DNA from: Linnemannia hyalina
Taxonomy: Eukaryota > Mortierellomycota > Mortierellomycetes > Mortierellales > Mortierellaceae
Direction: 5' to 3'
Assembly: GCA_019671135.1 (NCBI GenBank)
Contig: JAHRHY010000003.1
Span: 1,984,001 to 2,048,000 of the forward strand
DNA: 64,000 nt
Shown: piece by piece, positions 1-12,461 of the stretch
Layout of the letters: every line of letters begins with the position of its first letter
Numbering within the stretch: the first letter of the stretch is position 1
Position numbers and translations under genes: made by a program
Notes under the pieces: model-generated
The model's input: the letters and a program-made list of their open reading frames with translations, nothing else
Told to the model about the DNA's origin: nothing
The model's database searches: none

Positions 1-409
1 CAGTAGAACGGCATTGTATGCCAACCAGTTTTCTGTTGTCGTTGTTGTTGTTAGCTTGTGTTTGTGTTTTGTGCTTTGTCGTTGGCTATTACCACGGGAA
101 ACTAACCACCATCTCAACTCTTCTATTCCCGCTCTCTTTCTCTTTTTTTTCATTCAACCTACCCACTTTCACAACAACCCATTTGTGATTTTTTTTCCAT
201 GGGCGCTTCTTCCTCTCAAACTTTACCTTGCGTTACCTCCTCCTCTTATCCGTGTGTCTGTTCGCCCGGGTGTGTTTGTGTCACAACACAACAAATAACA
301 CCTCACTGGCATGCGTGGACACCAATTCTCATGGAACCAATCGATCACTTTTCCTCTCTACTCTCAACATGAACGCCAACGGTTATCTTTTTATTCACAA
401 CAACAATAG

Positions 410-2740
410 TGGTGATGAAGATGTACACCAACATGACCAATATTATTGTTCGACTCTCCTGTGGACCCGAATGTGATGAAAATACTATCCTGCTCAACTC
501 TCATTACGACACGACCCTCGGATCCCCTGGTGCCGTCGATGACGGTCTTGGAGTTGGCGTCATGATGGAGATTATCCGCGTCATGTCCCAACGTCCTTCC
601 AAGATGAAGAACGGCATTGTTTTCTGTAAGTCCTCATTTTAGCATTTCCTTGTTTGTATGAGCACGATGTGACATCATGAAATGGTACGCGGACTGTTTA
701 AAGTTATCCATGCAAATGATGGTACCTGAACTAACATTGTTACGACATCTCAACGTAGTGTTCAACGGAGGAGAAGAGTCGCTGCAGGATGCTTCTCATG
801 CCTTCATTACCCAGCACGAGCTTAAGGACAACGTCAGGGCCGTCGTCAACCTGGAGGCCTGCGGTACCTCTGGTCGGGAAATTCTCTTCCAGGCCAACTC
901 GCGTGCCATGATCGATGCCTACGCGACCGTGCCTCACCCCCACGGTACCGTCCTCGCAAACGACCTCTTTGCCACTGGACTCATCTTATCGGATACCGAC
1001 TACCGCCAGTTCGCTGAACACGGCAACCTGACAGGATTGGACATGGCGGTCTACAAGAACAGTTACCTCTACCATACCCATCTCGATCTGGACGAGTACA
1101 TGGAGGCTGGTCTGCCCCAGCATATGGGCGAGAACGCCTTGGCGCTGGCGACCTTTTTGACCGAGAAGGCGGAGCTCACCAACTTGGAGGCAACCACGAG
1201 CGTCGTCTTTTTCGATGTCTTTGGCCTCTTCTTTGTTGCTTACTCGTGGGCGACCGCACTCAAGTCGCATTTCCTCATTGGCGGCTTGGCTCTCCTTACT
1301 ATGGCCACCCCAGTCTCTCGCCCCTCTGTCCGCGGCACCATCTCAATCTTCCTGTCGTTCCTCGCCGCGATTCTGTTGCCCAACGTTTCCGTAATCCTGC
1401 TCAAGGCTCTGGGTACACCCATGCAGTGGTTCTCGCACGAGTGGCTTTCGTCGTTGCTCTTCTCGCCCATGTCCCTCGCCGGCATGTTTGGTGTCCAGTA
1501 CCTGTTCCATGACAGCAAGGCCAGTAGTGGCGCCAACGAGTTGAATACCTTCTCGAGTCTCCAGCTCTTCTTCACCATTGCCCTTGCCTCGGTCTCGTAT
1601 GCCGGTCTTGCCAGTTCCTACGTCTTTGCGCTCTTCACCCTTAGCACCACTATCGCCCTTTTCATCAACTACAGAAAGGTCGCACAGGAGAGCAAGAACG
1701 GATCGGAGGTCCTCAGTGTTGATTTCTCGACATACTTTATTGCTTCCATCATCCCATCTTCCTACTTGGCCTTTGTCATCTTCAGTGTGCTGGACATCTT
1801 TATTCCCTTGACCGGTCGCATTGGTGTCGATGCCCCCGTTGACAACATTGTCGCCGTCTTGACCGGTTTCCTCACATTCGTCTTTTGCCCACCCGTCCTC
1901 GCCTTCTCTCACCGTTTCGGTCGTACAGTCTTGAAGCACATTGTCATTGGCCTCTTGGTCATCCACCTTCTCATCGTCCTCCTGTCCTCGGCCACCAGCT
2001 CGGCGTACGATGAACTCCACCCCAAGCGCGTCTTTGTCCAGCATGTCCGCAACATGACCTCGGGCGAGTCGGGTCTCTACATTGCCCATGCTGACCCCGG
2101 TCCATTCTATGAACCCTATGTGACCAAGGTCGAGACGCTGTTCAACGAGATATCGACCTTCCGCTCCGCCGAGGCCAACCCCGGTGACTGGAGCGCCATC
2201 TATCCATTCAACCAGTTCTTGGAATCCTATGTGATCGATACCACGCCCTATATCAAGGCCCAGACCAAGAACCAAACCATCTCCGAGTCCCAGGAACCCC
2301 TGACGACCTTTGTCCAGCAGACACCCCGCTTGACCGCTGAGAAGATCTCGTACGATCCCTCGACCGGTCTCCGCAAACTGACGGTCCTCTGCACCCATCC
2401 CAACTATATCTGGACGGTGGCCAGTTTTGATACCCACTTGACTTCTTGGTCATTGACGTCCTCAGAGCCCTTCACACACCATTCGCACTATGTTATCCGT
2501 CATGTGGGCACGTTTGCAAGCGATGGATGGAGTTTGGAGTTGGAGTATAAGGCCTCGGGACCTGAGGACAAGTTGACGGTTGAGTTAACGTCGATGGAAA
2601 CGGAGGGTTTTGGGAAGGATGAGGAGAGGGAGTTGATTGGAAGTGGGGAGATTGGAGTGATGCGGAAAGTGTTGAAGAATGCGCCTTCCTGGGTTGCATT
2701 GACTTACTTTGGCACCACCGTTGATCGGTTCCAGCTTTAA
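410..2740 (+). CDS. ERMP1/Pff1-type M28 metallopeptidase, membrane-bound (5' end not resolved)
   Basis: Zinc aminopeptidase-like protease of the M28 family, the ERMP1/FXNA/Pff1 group that sits in ER or vacuolar membranes. The visible exons are 410-625 and 759-2740, joined by a 133 bp GT-AG intron that restores the reading 'GIVFLFNGGEES'. Metal-site motifs are present in order: HYDT and GAVDDG in the first exon, then NGGEES (catalytic and ligand Glu), VNLEACGTSG, and YLYHTHLD (His). Downstream of the peptidase lie several hydrophobic segments (genomic about 1200-2000) and a hydrophilic C-terminal lumenal-type domain, the usual ERMP1 layout. About 731 residues are visible. The N-terminal exons, including the first membrane helix, are missing or lie in the first 400 bases, where I cannot fix a splice join; the acceptor at 408-409 is the best candidate. 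Family call is firm; cellular site and substrate are inferred. Confidence 0.88.
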
Positions 2741-3102
2741 TAGACCGTGAGAGGAAGAGGAAGAAGAGGCGCTGTTGCATTTTTGTTATAGATGCTCAAA
2801 TACACTTTATTACTACATTGCGTACTGGCTGACTCGTCGATCTTCAAGTGAAAAAGTTGGTTTGTGTATCTTTGTCCGTGGGACACCCCACACACAAAAC
2901 ACCGATCGGAAGTTCAATTAGAGAAAAGTGCCGGGTCACGTGCACCCAGACCCGTGAGAAAGTTTTGAACATCTGCTGGTTGAAAGGGTCAAAAGGGCTG
3001 ATGGATCCCCTCTTTTTCTTTTCTCTTTTTCTCCAGTTCATCTCCCCTCCTTCATTCCACTCCACTCTCCACTCTTTCTCTTTCCATTCCTACATCACAA
3101 CC
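2741..3102. other. Intergenic: 3' end of the protease gene and promoter of isovaleryl-CoA dehydrogenase
   Basis: Short spacer between two genes in the same orientation. The last 110 bases before the ATG at 3103 are a pyrimidine-rich tract (runs of TTTTCTTTTCTC and similar) ending in a CACAACC start context, typical of promoters and leaders throughout this window. No further gene is seen. Confidence 0.6.
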
Positions 3103-4959
3103 ATGTTCGCAAAGTCCTTCCTCCAGAGAGCCACCACCGCTCGTCTCCCCACCCTCTCCGCCGCCGCTGTAAGGATCTCCTTTTTCTTATTCTCATCACA
3201 CTTCCTCCTTTGTCTCATTCACTCTTTTCCTTGGTGTTCACTTTCTGTTACATCATGGGCTGCTCCTTCGGATGACCGCAATCGTCCAAACAAGTAGTAG
3301 CTCTACTCTCTTTATTACTCGTTCTTCATCTTTTTCCCGATACTAATACACTCCACACTTCCAACTTCCTCAAAAAAAAAAAAAAAAAAAATACCACCCA
3401 ATTAGCGCTTGAACGGTCTCCGCGCCACCGCCGTCCGCTACAACTCGCGCTCGTCGTACAATGCCCACGTTGCCGGTTTGACAGAGGAGCAAGAGGAGTT
3501 CCGTCAGGCCGTGAACCGTTTCTCTACTGAGGAGCTTGCTCCCCGCGCTCAGGACATTGACCGCGAGAACACTTTCCCCATGGTAATTATATGCTTTTTT
3601 TTTCATTTATGTATTTTTTTGGCTCCTTTGTTGTGGGAAATCACTTTAAGTGACAACAAACAACGGAAAAAACATCAAGAGACGGCACCCGTTTCCCATC
3701 CTCTTTGGCATCTCCTGCATAACCTCATTCCAACCATTAATCCCCTCTCCCTTTCTCTCTTTCTCTCTCTCCTTATACTCTACACCAAAAACTAAAAACA
3801 TAAATAGGATATGTGGAAGAAGTTTGGAGACATGGGTCTCCTCGGAATCACCGTCCCTGCCGAGTACGGTGGTTTGGGTCTTGGATACCTTGAGCACACC
3901 ATTGCCATGGAGGAAATCTCCCGCGCTTCGGGATCAGTTGCTCTCTCGTACGGTGCCCACTCCAACCTTTGCGTCAACCAGATTAACCGCAACGGAAGCG
4001 ATGCCCAGAAGAAGAAGTACTTGCCCAAGGTAAGCAAAGAGACGAAATGTTGCATGGAAGGAATTTGGAATTCTACTCGTTTTTCCCTCGCTGTTATTTT
4101 TGTTTACTCACATGCCATTATTCTCAACTCTCACAAACGAATATAGCTGATCTCGGGTGAGCATGTTGGTGCGTTGGCCATGTCGGAGCACACCTCTGGC
4201 TCGGATGTTGTCTCGATGAAGCTTACTGCCGAGAAGAAGGGTGACAAGTACATTTTGAACGGAACCAAGTTCTGGATCACCAACGGACCCGATGCTGATA
4301 CCTTGGTTGTCTATGCCAAGACCGATCTCAAGGCCGGTCCCAAGGGCATCACTGCCTTCATTATTGAGAAGGGCATGAAGGGCTTCTCGCGCGGCCAGAA
4401 GCTCGACAAGTTGGGCATGCGTGGCTCCAACACCTGCGAGCTCATCTTTGAGGACTGCGAGGTCCCCGCCGAGAATGTCCTCGGAAAGGAGGGCAAGGGA
4501 GTCTATGTCCTCATGTCTGGTTTGGACTATGAGCGTCTCGTCCTCTCTGGAGGACCCCTCGGTCTGATGCAGAACGCCCTCGACATCACCTTGGACTATG
4601 TCCACCAGCGCAAGCAGTTTGGTCAGGTTATTGGAGAGTTCCAGTTGCTCCAGGGCAAGGTTGCTGACATGTACACCAAGCTCAACGCCTCGCGCGCATA
4701 CGTCTACGCCGTTGCCCGTGCCTGCGACAGCGGCCACAGCTCCAACCGCGACTGCGCCGGTGTTATCTTGTACTCTGCTGAGCGTGCCACCGAGGTGGCC
4801 CTTGATGCCATCCAATGCTTGGGCGGTAACGGATACATCAACGACTTCCCTACTGGCCGCATCTTGAGAGATGCCAAGCTCTACGAGATTGGTGCCGGTA
4901 CCTCTGAGATCAGGAGGATGTTGATCGGACGCGAGTTCAACAAGGACTACAAGAACTAA
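3103..4959 (+). CDS. ivd: Isovaleryl-CoA dehydrogenase, mitochondrial
   Basis: Flavin-dependent acyl-CoA dehydrogenase that oxidises isovaleryl-CoA to 3-methylcrotonyl-CoA in mitochondrial leucine breakdown. Four exons, 3103-3168, 3406-3582, 3808-4029 and 4147-4959, join in frame to 425 residues, close to the usual IVD length. Residues 1-35 are rich in Arg, Ala and Ser without acidic residues, as expected for a mitochondrial presequence ([16 protein letters not shown]). The body carries the acyl-CoA dehydrogenase signature regions: [48 protein letters not shown] and, near the C-terminus, [20 protein letters not shown]. The Glu of [13 protein letters not shown] is in the IVD-specific position of the catalytic base, which separates it from short- and medium-chain relatives. 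Intron 1 carries a poly(A) run just before its acceptor. It converges with the ARFRP1 gene, with only about 160 bp between stop codons. Confidence 0.95.
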
Positions 4960-5121
4960 GCTTTGACATTTAGTCCTCGTTTTTTTTGCATATTAAAGAA
5001 TTTCCATAGATACCATACCCCCACCTCTACTCTCTTTGTTCTGTTGTTCTTGGCTGTCGTTTTGTATTAATGTGTTGAGAAGGTTCGAATAAGGGGGAGG
5101 AGTAGAGAAGGATGGGAAAGT

Positions 5122-5343
5122 CTATTGTGAGATGATGATGGGCGGACGGTTGACCTTGTTTCTCTGAACCCGCAAGAACAGCCAGTCGACCGCTTCCTTG
5201 ACTCCATTTCTAACACATTCAACAGAGCGAAAGAGAAAAAAGTGGGTTAAAAAATACGAAATACGAAAAAGGACAAATTACGATTGGTCATGCAATTATG
5301 GAACTAAACTACCAAATTCGCGAAAGGAAAAAGGAGTCCCTCC

Positions 5344-5411
<68 letters not shown>

Positions 5412-6545
5412 GAAGGATCAGTCAATTATTTAAGCATGTAAATAAAAACGCGCATGCGTCCTTACTCAAAAGAAGAACTTACCCTTCAAGTGCGGATATT
5501 GGGAGAACTCTAGAATCACGCGCGCCGAGTCGCTCGGCGATTTGGTTAAAGATCTCTTTGATGGATTCTAGGCGTAATGCAGTCGGCACATCCTGTTTAT
5601 TCGCCAGCATCAGGACTGGTACTCCTTCCACCGTGTCGTCCAAAATCACTCGCTCTAGTAGAATATAGATTCCAGTGAAGGACACAGGATCCTGTTAGCC
5701 TAATCGTTTGCACCTACACTGTTGTTGATTATCCGCCATTCCGAACTTTTAAAAATATGAAATCGTTCTCCTCTTTTTTTTCTTTTGCATGTCAAAACGC
5801 TATCACCCTTCACGGTCCATATAGACCCATCTTCCGTATTCAAAGACTATTAACACATATCCAACCTTTGGTTCCACCTTGCGAAAAGGTGGAGACTTAC
5901 CAAGGGCATTTTTGCACTCTTCGATACGTTCTGGATCTGAAGAGTCGACAACAAAGACGATAGCATGGCATTCCCGATAGTACCGTTCCCAGATTGTCTG
6001 CAGATCAGTTTGTCCTCCTAGGTCCTGGAAATTGATCCTTGATCCTCCAATGTCAATCCTTCCGACTATTAGGTTAAGAATGTGATAATGAGGACAAAGG
6101 AATTCATTAGCATCCATTAAAACATCATCTTGCTCCCTTCATTACTGGCTTTGTTGGCAGTCTGCCTTGTGAAGTGAGTGAGGCAATTGATGGTGGTGAC
6201 GGGTGAGCATTGTTGACGTACTGTTCAATCCCACGGTGGGCGCAATTCTCTCTGGTGGCAATCCAGGCACACCCAAAAAGATCGATTTGATTCTTTCCAG
6301 TAATGTCTAGATGGAAATAGGAGGAGAGCATAGGAAAATGTGAGTTACAGTCATCAATCGGGGGGTCACTGACACGTCCTGTTATAACCAGGGAGGCGAC
6401 AGAACGGTACATAAAAACAAGAGGATGAGAACGAGGTGAAAGTTGTACATACAGTCTTGCCGGCATTGTCAAGTCCGATGATGACGATATAGTAGGCCTC
6501 ACGCCTGGTGAGGTGCTTGTACAGCCCGCTCAAGAATGAGTACAT
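5122..6545 (-). CDS. ARFRP1/Arl3-type small GTPase
   Basis: ARF-related GTPase that in yeast and animals acts at the trans-Golgi with Sys1 and recruits Arl1 and golgins. No complete open frame is visible; I joined five exons by hand: 6453-6545, 6222-6306, 5901-6065, 5483-5654 and 5122-5209 (the junction at 6065 may be off by one base). The product is 200 residues, the family length. Motifs: GLDNAGKT (P-loop), a switch I Thr in PTVGLN, DLGGQ (switch II), NKQD, and ISAL. The stretch ARDSRVLPISAL is, from memory, shared with yeast Arl3. The protein begins Met-Tyr, so it lacks the Gly2 that ARFs use for myristoylation; Arl3/ARFRP1 proteins are instead N-terminally acetylated. Start chosen because MYSFLSGLYKHLTRREAYY leads straight into the P-loop. 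A long CA repeat lies in intron 4. Confidence 0.92.
5346..5410. repeat. (CA)n dinucleotide microsatellite
   Basis: About 32 uninterrupted CA units inside the last intron of the ARFRP1-like gene. On the transcribed (minus) strand it reads as a GT repeat. Likely polymorphic between strains; no function assigned. Confidence 0.97.
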
Positions 6546-9500
6546 TCAGTCGTGTACGCGTTGCCGTCTGGTGTATCTTGGCACGGGTCGAATTGAGGAG
6601 AGGAGAAAGGAAAGGTGGAAGACGCGCGGACGGTTTTCTATGTTGGTTGGTGCGCTGTAATGTTGAAAAGGATGGAATGCCCTTTGATGATGAGGAATGG
6701 ACAGTGATGATTGAAAGCCTGGCTCTTGCAATTCAATGCTATGTTGTTGAAGGGCTATTCCGGACGACTCTTGCTTCCTGTGTGTTTGTCGAATGTCCTG
6801 TTTTCCGGAGGGCGGCGTCCAAGAGTGATGACAAGGTGTGAAAGTGATGTCGCCCAACTTAACTTTGGACCCCAGCACTTGCAACGGTCACTTCCTGCAC
6901 GTGATTAATGGAAGGGTTCGCGTCTCATTTTCTTTTTCACCTATCTCTTTTCCTTCACCTACCAATGCGTTGGGGTGCCTAGCGAGAAAACGAGGCACGG
7001 ATATTCTTTCAATAGGTTTCCTCCAAAAGGGACATTTCGCTCCGATTCCCGCAACGAAGTTCGCTCTAGAACGTCTCTATCTTTTGTTCGTCACTAAGGC
7101 ATGTCATGTAAACGTCGTCGTCCATTTGGATTGAGCGTATTGCTTTTCTTTACACAATACAAAATAACGACTTGCGACGACTTAGTAATGGCATTGGTTC
7201 GAAGATCATGCGAATCATGCGATATCCACCCCATCCAACTCAAATCGACTGTACAGATCTTACTCCCCCCGTCTAATCTCCCTTCACGTTCCCAATGTGA
7301 CTCAAGCGCAAGCCAACGTAACTCAACGTAATTCATCGTTGCTCTTTTTTTTTTTTTGGGCTTGTGGACGTCAAATCTTATTACCCATCGCAGTCATTAC
7401 TCATGGGCCTTCAAGAAGAAGCTTGGCAAATGGGCCAAAATGGTAGTCAGCAAGAAAGCAAAATCAAAAGCTTTTTGGATTGATACCCTTACCTTTGAGC
7501 AATTAATATTTTTTGACGATCACAAGTCCCGTGGCACCTCTCTCGACTTAGACAGGAAATAATAATATGAGCATGAGCGACAGACACCTCTATCATGGGC
7601 AAGAAAGTGATGGGACCCAACATGTACTGGAAATAAAGTACGACGATCATACATTTGACTCCTTAAAACTCTTTTTTTTTTTTTTTTTCTTATCCGAGTT
7701 GACGAATGTCGCATGCTAATAAGAACTCTGACGACAAAAGGTTCGTAAATCATCCACATGTCGTGATTTTTTTTTTTTTACTCCTTGTGATGTCTTTTAT
7801 GGATCCCAATGTACCTCCGCCCCGTCCCCCCGTCCCATTACCCCAATTTTTTTTTATATTTATTTCGCCTTCGCCTCCGGGTTCTGACACGAGGGAATTA
7901 TGAAAACCACGAAACTGCTGTGTTTTCACAAGTACAAAGTAGACAGGGTGACATCAATTGTAAGTTATCATATTCAGTTAGTGCAACATTGGGTATGAAA
8001 CGTTGATTGGTCAACGCTCAAAAACGTGCTTGTTGCTTTGTTTTTTTTTCTTCTCGTTGCCCCTCTGTTGACGATGGAAAACAACCCCGTTTGATATAAC
8101 GGCGTTCTGCAAACTTGGGGGACCCTGTGCTATTTCTGTTGCGGTGGTAGTGTTTGTAAATCAATTGAGTAAACAGAACTGCAAACTGCCTTTGGGTGAT
8201 CTAGCCACTGGTAACTCTTTTTGAAATGTCAAAGGTACTCTGGAAAGGGCAAAAATGGAGAAAGTGTATCGGGGTCAGAATAAATACTTTTCTAGTAAAT
8301 GATCGAGTTTTCGCCAGTCATCAGTTCAATGGATCCCCGAGCCCCTATCTCTCTCTCTCTCTCTCTCTCTTTTCTCTCTCACTCCCGGGACAAAGCAATT
8401 GAGAGGAGCTGAACAGAAAACTCAAAGTGAATAAGAGCAAGTAAAAAAAAAAATAGAACGTCTAAAAGAAAAGATGACAAGGGAGATAGAGAGTTTGGGC
8501 GCGAAGTACGCGGATCTAGCCAAAAAGCTCTTCTTTTTCTTTTCTCTTTTTCTTTCTTCAGCATCACTTCTTAAATTATTTTATTTTTTTTCAAGGTCCG
8601 AGTCGGTGCTTGGTTTACTGCCCTTGTTATGGTGGCAAGATGTTTTCTATCTTTTTCTGATGCATGAGCCGGAGATGGGATAAGTTGAAGGAAAAGAGGA
8701 CTTATCGCATCATTTGTTTTCTTTTTTTCGATCTGGAATTAAAGAGAAAAGAACAACAATGGAAGGATAAGGAAGAGGAGTGAGTGAGAGAGTCTGCGTA
8801 TGTGTTTGAATGACAGATGGGAGGAGATAGAACCACGCACTCAGTCACAGACACAGCAGTAAGCAAATCCTTTTCATATACACATGGTCGTGCAAAACGA
8901 GCAAGGTTTAGTACCATGGCCAGACTTTTCTTTCTCCATTTGTCAAACACGAGGGTGAAGTTGTGTCTTTTTTGTGTATGCGTGCAACAAAATTGTTCAA
9001 AAAAAACTGGCAATGGATCAGGAAAGTCTGGAGATGAACGGAGGGAGGGAGGAGAAAGAAGGATATGAACAAGGGTGGTACGTACAATCGGAGGAAATTT
9101 GCAAAGCCCTTGTAGTTGTGTCTTTGTATCGAAATAATGGTACAAAGAAGCCAATTGAAGAAGAAAGCGATAGGGGGATAAAATAAAAATATGCAAAGGA
9201 CGAGATGAGGATGGGAACGAACGAGGTGGCCAATTGGTCGGAAAGAGAGTTACAGGGGGAGGGACAAAGGAGAGGAGAGTGTGCAACGCCAGCCAACGCA
9301 CGTTACCGTTTTCTTTTTGTATTTTGTTCTGAATAGAAATTCCTGTACCTCCTATCGAACCATCAAGACAATAAGCATGGACGACCTCAATTTTGTTTTA
9401 CTCAACCTTAACAACCAAACGAAAACATAACGTCCATGTTGGTCAACGAAGAGCAAAAAAAAAAGCACATGGGCCCCAGGAAGAACAATCCTGGGTGTAG

Positions 9501-12461
9501 GGAAACAGAAGGATATAGGAGGGAAGACTAGATATTTTTTTTGCAACGCGAATGCAAGATATAGAAACTTGAGCGAGGTACCTGCCAGGGTATGTTAACG
9601 TGAGAGGCAAAGAAAGTGGCTCCATCCATCCCCTCTGACCAGACTCTGTTGAATCATACGAGAGACAGAAAAGTAAGAACCAAACGAGATAGCCCTTTAT
9701 TTCTATATTTCAAGTGAATAAGCGTGGCTCGTTCGGTTTTCCATGTGATGCCTGTGAGAGGAGTTTGAAGCAAGGTCGCTTGGGAGCTTGGTTGGTCGGG
9801 GTGGTGTGAATTTCAAATGACTGATCACAAATGCGTCTGGGGGTCGATTGTCTACTCCAGTACTCATTTGATGGTTTCTGTCCTCTCTTGGTCTGGTCTC
9901 GTCATCGTCACTCCTCCTCCTTCTTCTCAAGGCTGATAAGGATTCCGCTTCCCTCCTCCTGAATTATCAGCATTCTCTCTCTCCCCTCTCTCCCTCTCTC
10001 GCATGTCACCGCTACCTCGCTCAACTCCACGCGCCAAGAAAAAAACTAATCTGATTCTCTAAGCATGGTGCAGCTCTTCTGATCCGACCCGTCCCCATGC
10101 CCTCCAATAGCTCTGAATCGCTAATTGCTTCACTCCCTCCACCCTTCATCATCCGATATTTTGTTTACATACTACCCAGTCCGATGATCGTCATTAGCTA
10201 CTTCCTACTTAATGTTAAAACTATCACGTTTACCTGTATTCTTTTTTTTGTTTTCAACGCACACAAAAGAGAACCCCGATGGCCTCAACTCATCTCCCCC
10301 ATCAACCTCCCCCGAAAATAATAAGCCTGTTTGGTATGCTAAGGCTCTCTTCGTCTTAAAGGACGATCCTTCGCGAAAATAGACAAAACCAGCTTATTAA
10401 ACTAAGCCTACAAAGAACAATTGAGGGAAAGATGAGAGAGAGAGTGGGGGGATTGGTTTGAGCGGAAAACATTGAATACACTAGATGGGGCAACTGACGA
10501 GGGAAACTGAAAAGAGAAACTAAAGGATGTTCGGATCTGATGGATGATCAATGAAAACAAAAGGGTCAACAAGAGTATAAGAGTAAAGAATAGCAACAAA
10601 GATAAAGAAAGAGAAACAAAAAGGTACATTGGTTGAGTACCTTCTTCCCATGTTGTTGATGCTCTTTCATCTACGTCTGTCATTGCCCCGCTTCTTAGTC
10701 TGTGTGCAATGCCACATTTTTCATCCACGCACACAGACGTAAACACAGACCCAGTTCCCTCAGACCACGGACATTTTTAATTTTTATCGTTGTTGTTTTC
10801 ACAGAGACACGAGAGATCCCTGAGAGAGTTGAAGGAGAAGCACATGTCATGAACAAAACTAAAGACCAAAAAATATGATGATTGCCCCCTTTCTCTATCT
10901 CTCTGTGTGTGTGTGTGTTTTGAGGACTCCCCCTTCATGCCAAGGGATGTCAATTGGCAAAATCGACACACACTCATACACAAACAACACAGGCAAAACA
11001 CAGAATAACCGTTAGCTTTTCTTTTATTGTCTGTCCAGTTTGGTTGAACCATTCGCCCCGTCCATTGATTAATTGACGGTATATTTTCTTATCCTTTTGT
11101 CTTGTCAATCTCTCAGCTCTTTCTCTCTCTCTTCTTCTTTCTTTCTCTTCTTCCTCATCTTCTCCCTCCTCTTCTCCTCCTCTTCTCTTCTTTCTCTTCT
11201 TTCTCTTCTTTCTTTCTCTTCTTTCCCATTTCACCCTGCCTATCTCATTCATCTCCACTCTCGCCCCCACCCTTATGCTTATTATCCATTTTTTCTTCCA
11301 TCTTTACGACCTTGTCCTCCACTTCATATTTTTCGACTATTCGATCCGTTCTTCACCTTTAATACCTTCCATTTAATCTCTTCTTTCTCTTTTTCAGCGC
11401 GCGCCTTTGGTTCCTTCGCCCCCCTTTTTTTGTTGTCCCGCTTTTGTCATTCTTCATTCTTTCATTCGTCCAATATTTTTACGGCTTCGATCGTGTCTTT
11501 CACTCGACATTCATTAACGCCAATTTCGCCTTCTCTTTCTTCCTTTCATCCCGCCATCACGCTTACTTCTTTGTTTCTATACAGTTTCTGTCCGCTTTCA
11601 AAAACTCTACTTCTTGTTTACCCCTTGTTTTGTTAGCCTGTCCCATCCTCAAAGTTTGTTCCTGACTGATCGTTATTCGCTCAAGGCAAACTCGCTAAAA
11701 AATATCCGAAAATCAAGATCCAACAGAGTGGCTCTCTGCCACCATCATCATCATCATCATCGTCATCATCATCCAACCACCTGCTCCTTTTTTCCTTCTT
11801 TTTTCTTCTTTTGTTTATCTCCCATTTGATGCGCAATTAGCATTCGCTCTCTCATTCACGCTCGTGCATTTTTTCCTACCAGCAAAGGGAGCACAATAAC
11901 ATTGTTCCGGGCTATCTCATCTATTTTTTTTCCAATTGTATTGTCCTTGTCGAGGGTAGAAGCCAGTTATTTTTAATATCATTGCGTCTCCCGATTGGAG
12001 AACACGCCTTTGTCTCGTTCTACCATTGAACACAAGAACGAGGTCCACCACACACTACCATTTTTTATTTTGCATCATCACTTTTTTTTTCCAGTTAGCC
12101 AGCCTTTCGTAAAAGAGATCGATCCCTTCCGTCCTTCCTTCCTTCTGACTCTTCTTTTTTTTTTCCATCGCCCACTCTTCTTGCGTCCTTTTTTATATTC
12201 ATTCATTCATTCAGTTTCTTTTTTTCGTCTTTTCCTTTCGTACTTTTGTAGCTTAGCTCATCGATACCTCTCTCCATTCTATTCACTCCGCATATCATAC
12301 TCTATACACATTAGACACTTTTTTTTGCGACTTTATCAGCCCACGACACCTCTTTTCCTTCCAATTCCCTTTTCAAGAACCACAAGCCGGATCTCTTCGA
12401 TCGCACCAAGAACAATCGACAACACCAAATCAACAACAAACAAATCACAACAAAAAAAAAC
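6546..12461. other. 5.9 kb without a recognisable gene; probable upstream region of the bHLH gene
   Basis: The largest gene-free stretch in the window. Open frames here are short, rich in Ser, Phe, Leu or Arg, and match no family I recognise; I found no set of exons that join into a domain. Sequence is AT-rich with many T and A homopolymers and a CT microsatellite at 8347-8380. From about 11100 to 12460 the plus strand is strongly pyrimidine-rich (repeated TTTCTCTTC), then shifts to an ACAACA-rich leader directly before the ATG at 12462. I infer an extended promoter plus long 5' leader of the bHLH gene; a non-coding RNA cannot be excluded. Confidence 0.45.
8347..8380. repeat. (CT)n microsatellite
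   Basis: Tract of CT dinucleotides with a TTT interruption, in the long region upstream of the bHLH gene. No function is apparent. Confidence 0.9.

Noticed and set aside
1..409. Open frames at 14-298 and 228-476 as N-terminal exons of the protease
   Set aside because: Neither connects in phase to the HYDT exon with a convincing splice site; the sequence is pyrimidine-rich and looks intronic.
1343..2437. 364-codon open frame on the minus strand
   Set aside because: Antisense shadow of the M28 protease exon; Gly/Asp-rich composition mirrors the coding strand and there is no domain.
5041..5100. tRNA T-loop-like GGTTCGAAT near 5082
   Set aside because: No acceptor stem, D-loop or anticodon arm can be folded around it.
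6536..6841. 101-codon plus-strand frame beside the ARFRP1 start
   Set aside because: It overlaps ARFRP1 exon 1 on the other strand and matches no family; likely promoter sequence.
8702..9301. 199-codon minus-strand frame in the long gene-free region
   Set aside because: Ser/Pro/Phe/Leu-rich low-complexity translation of pyrimidine-rich DNA; no domain and no splice partners.
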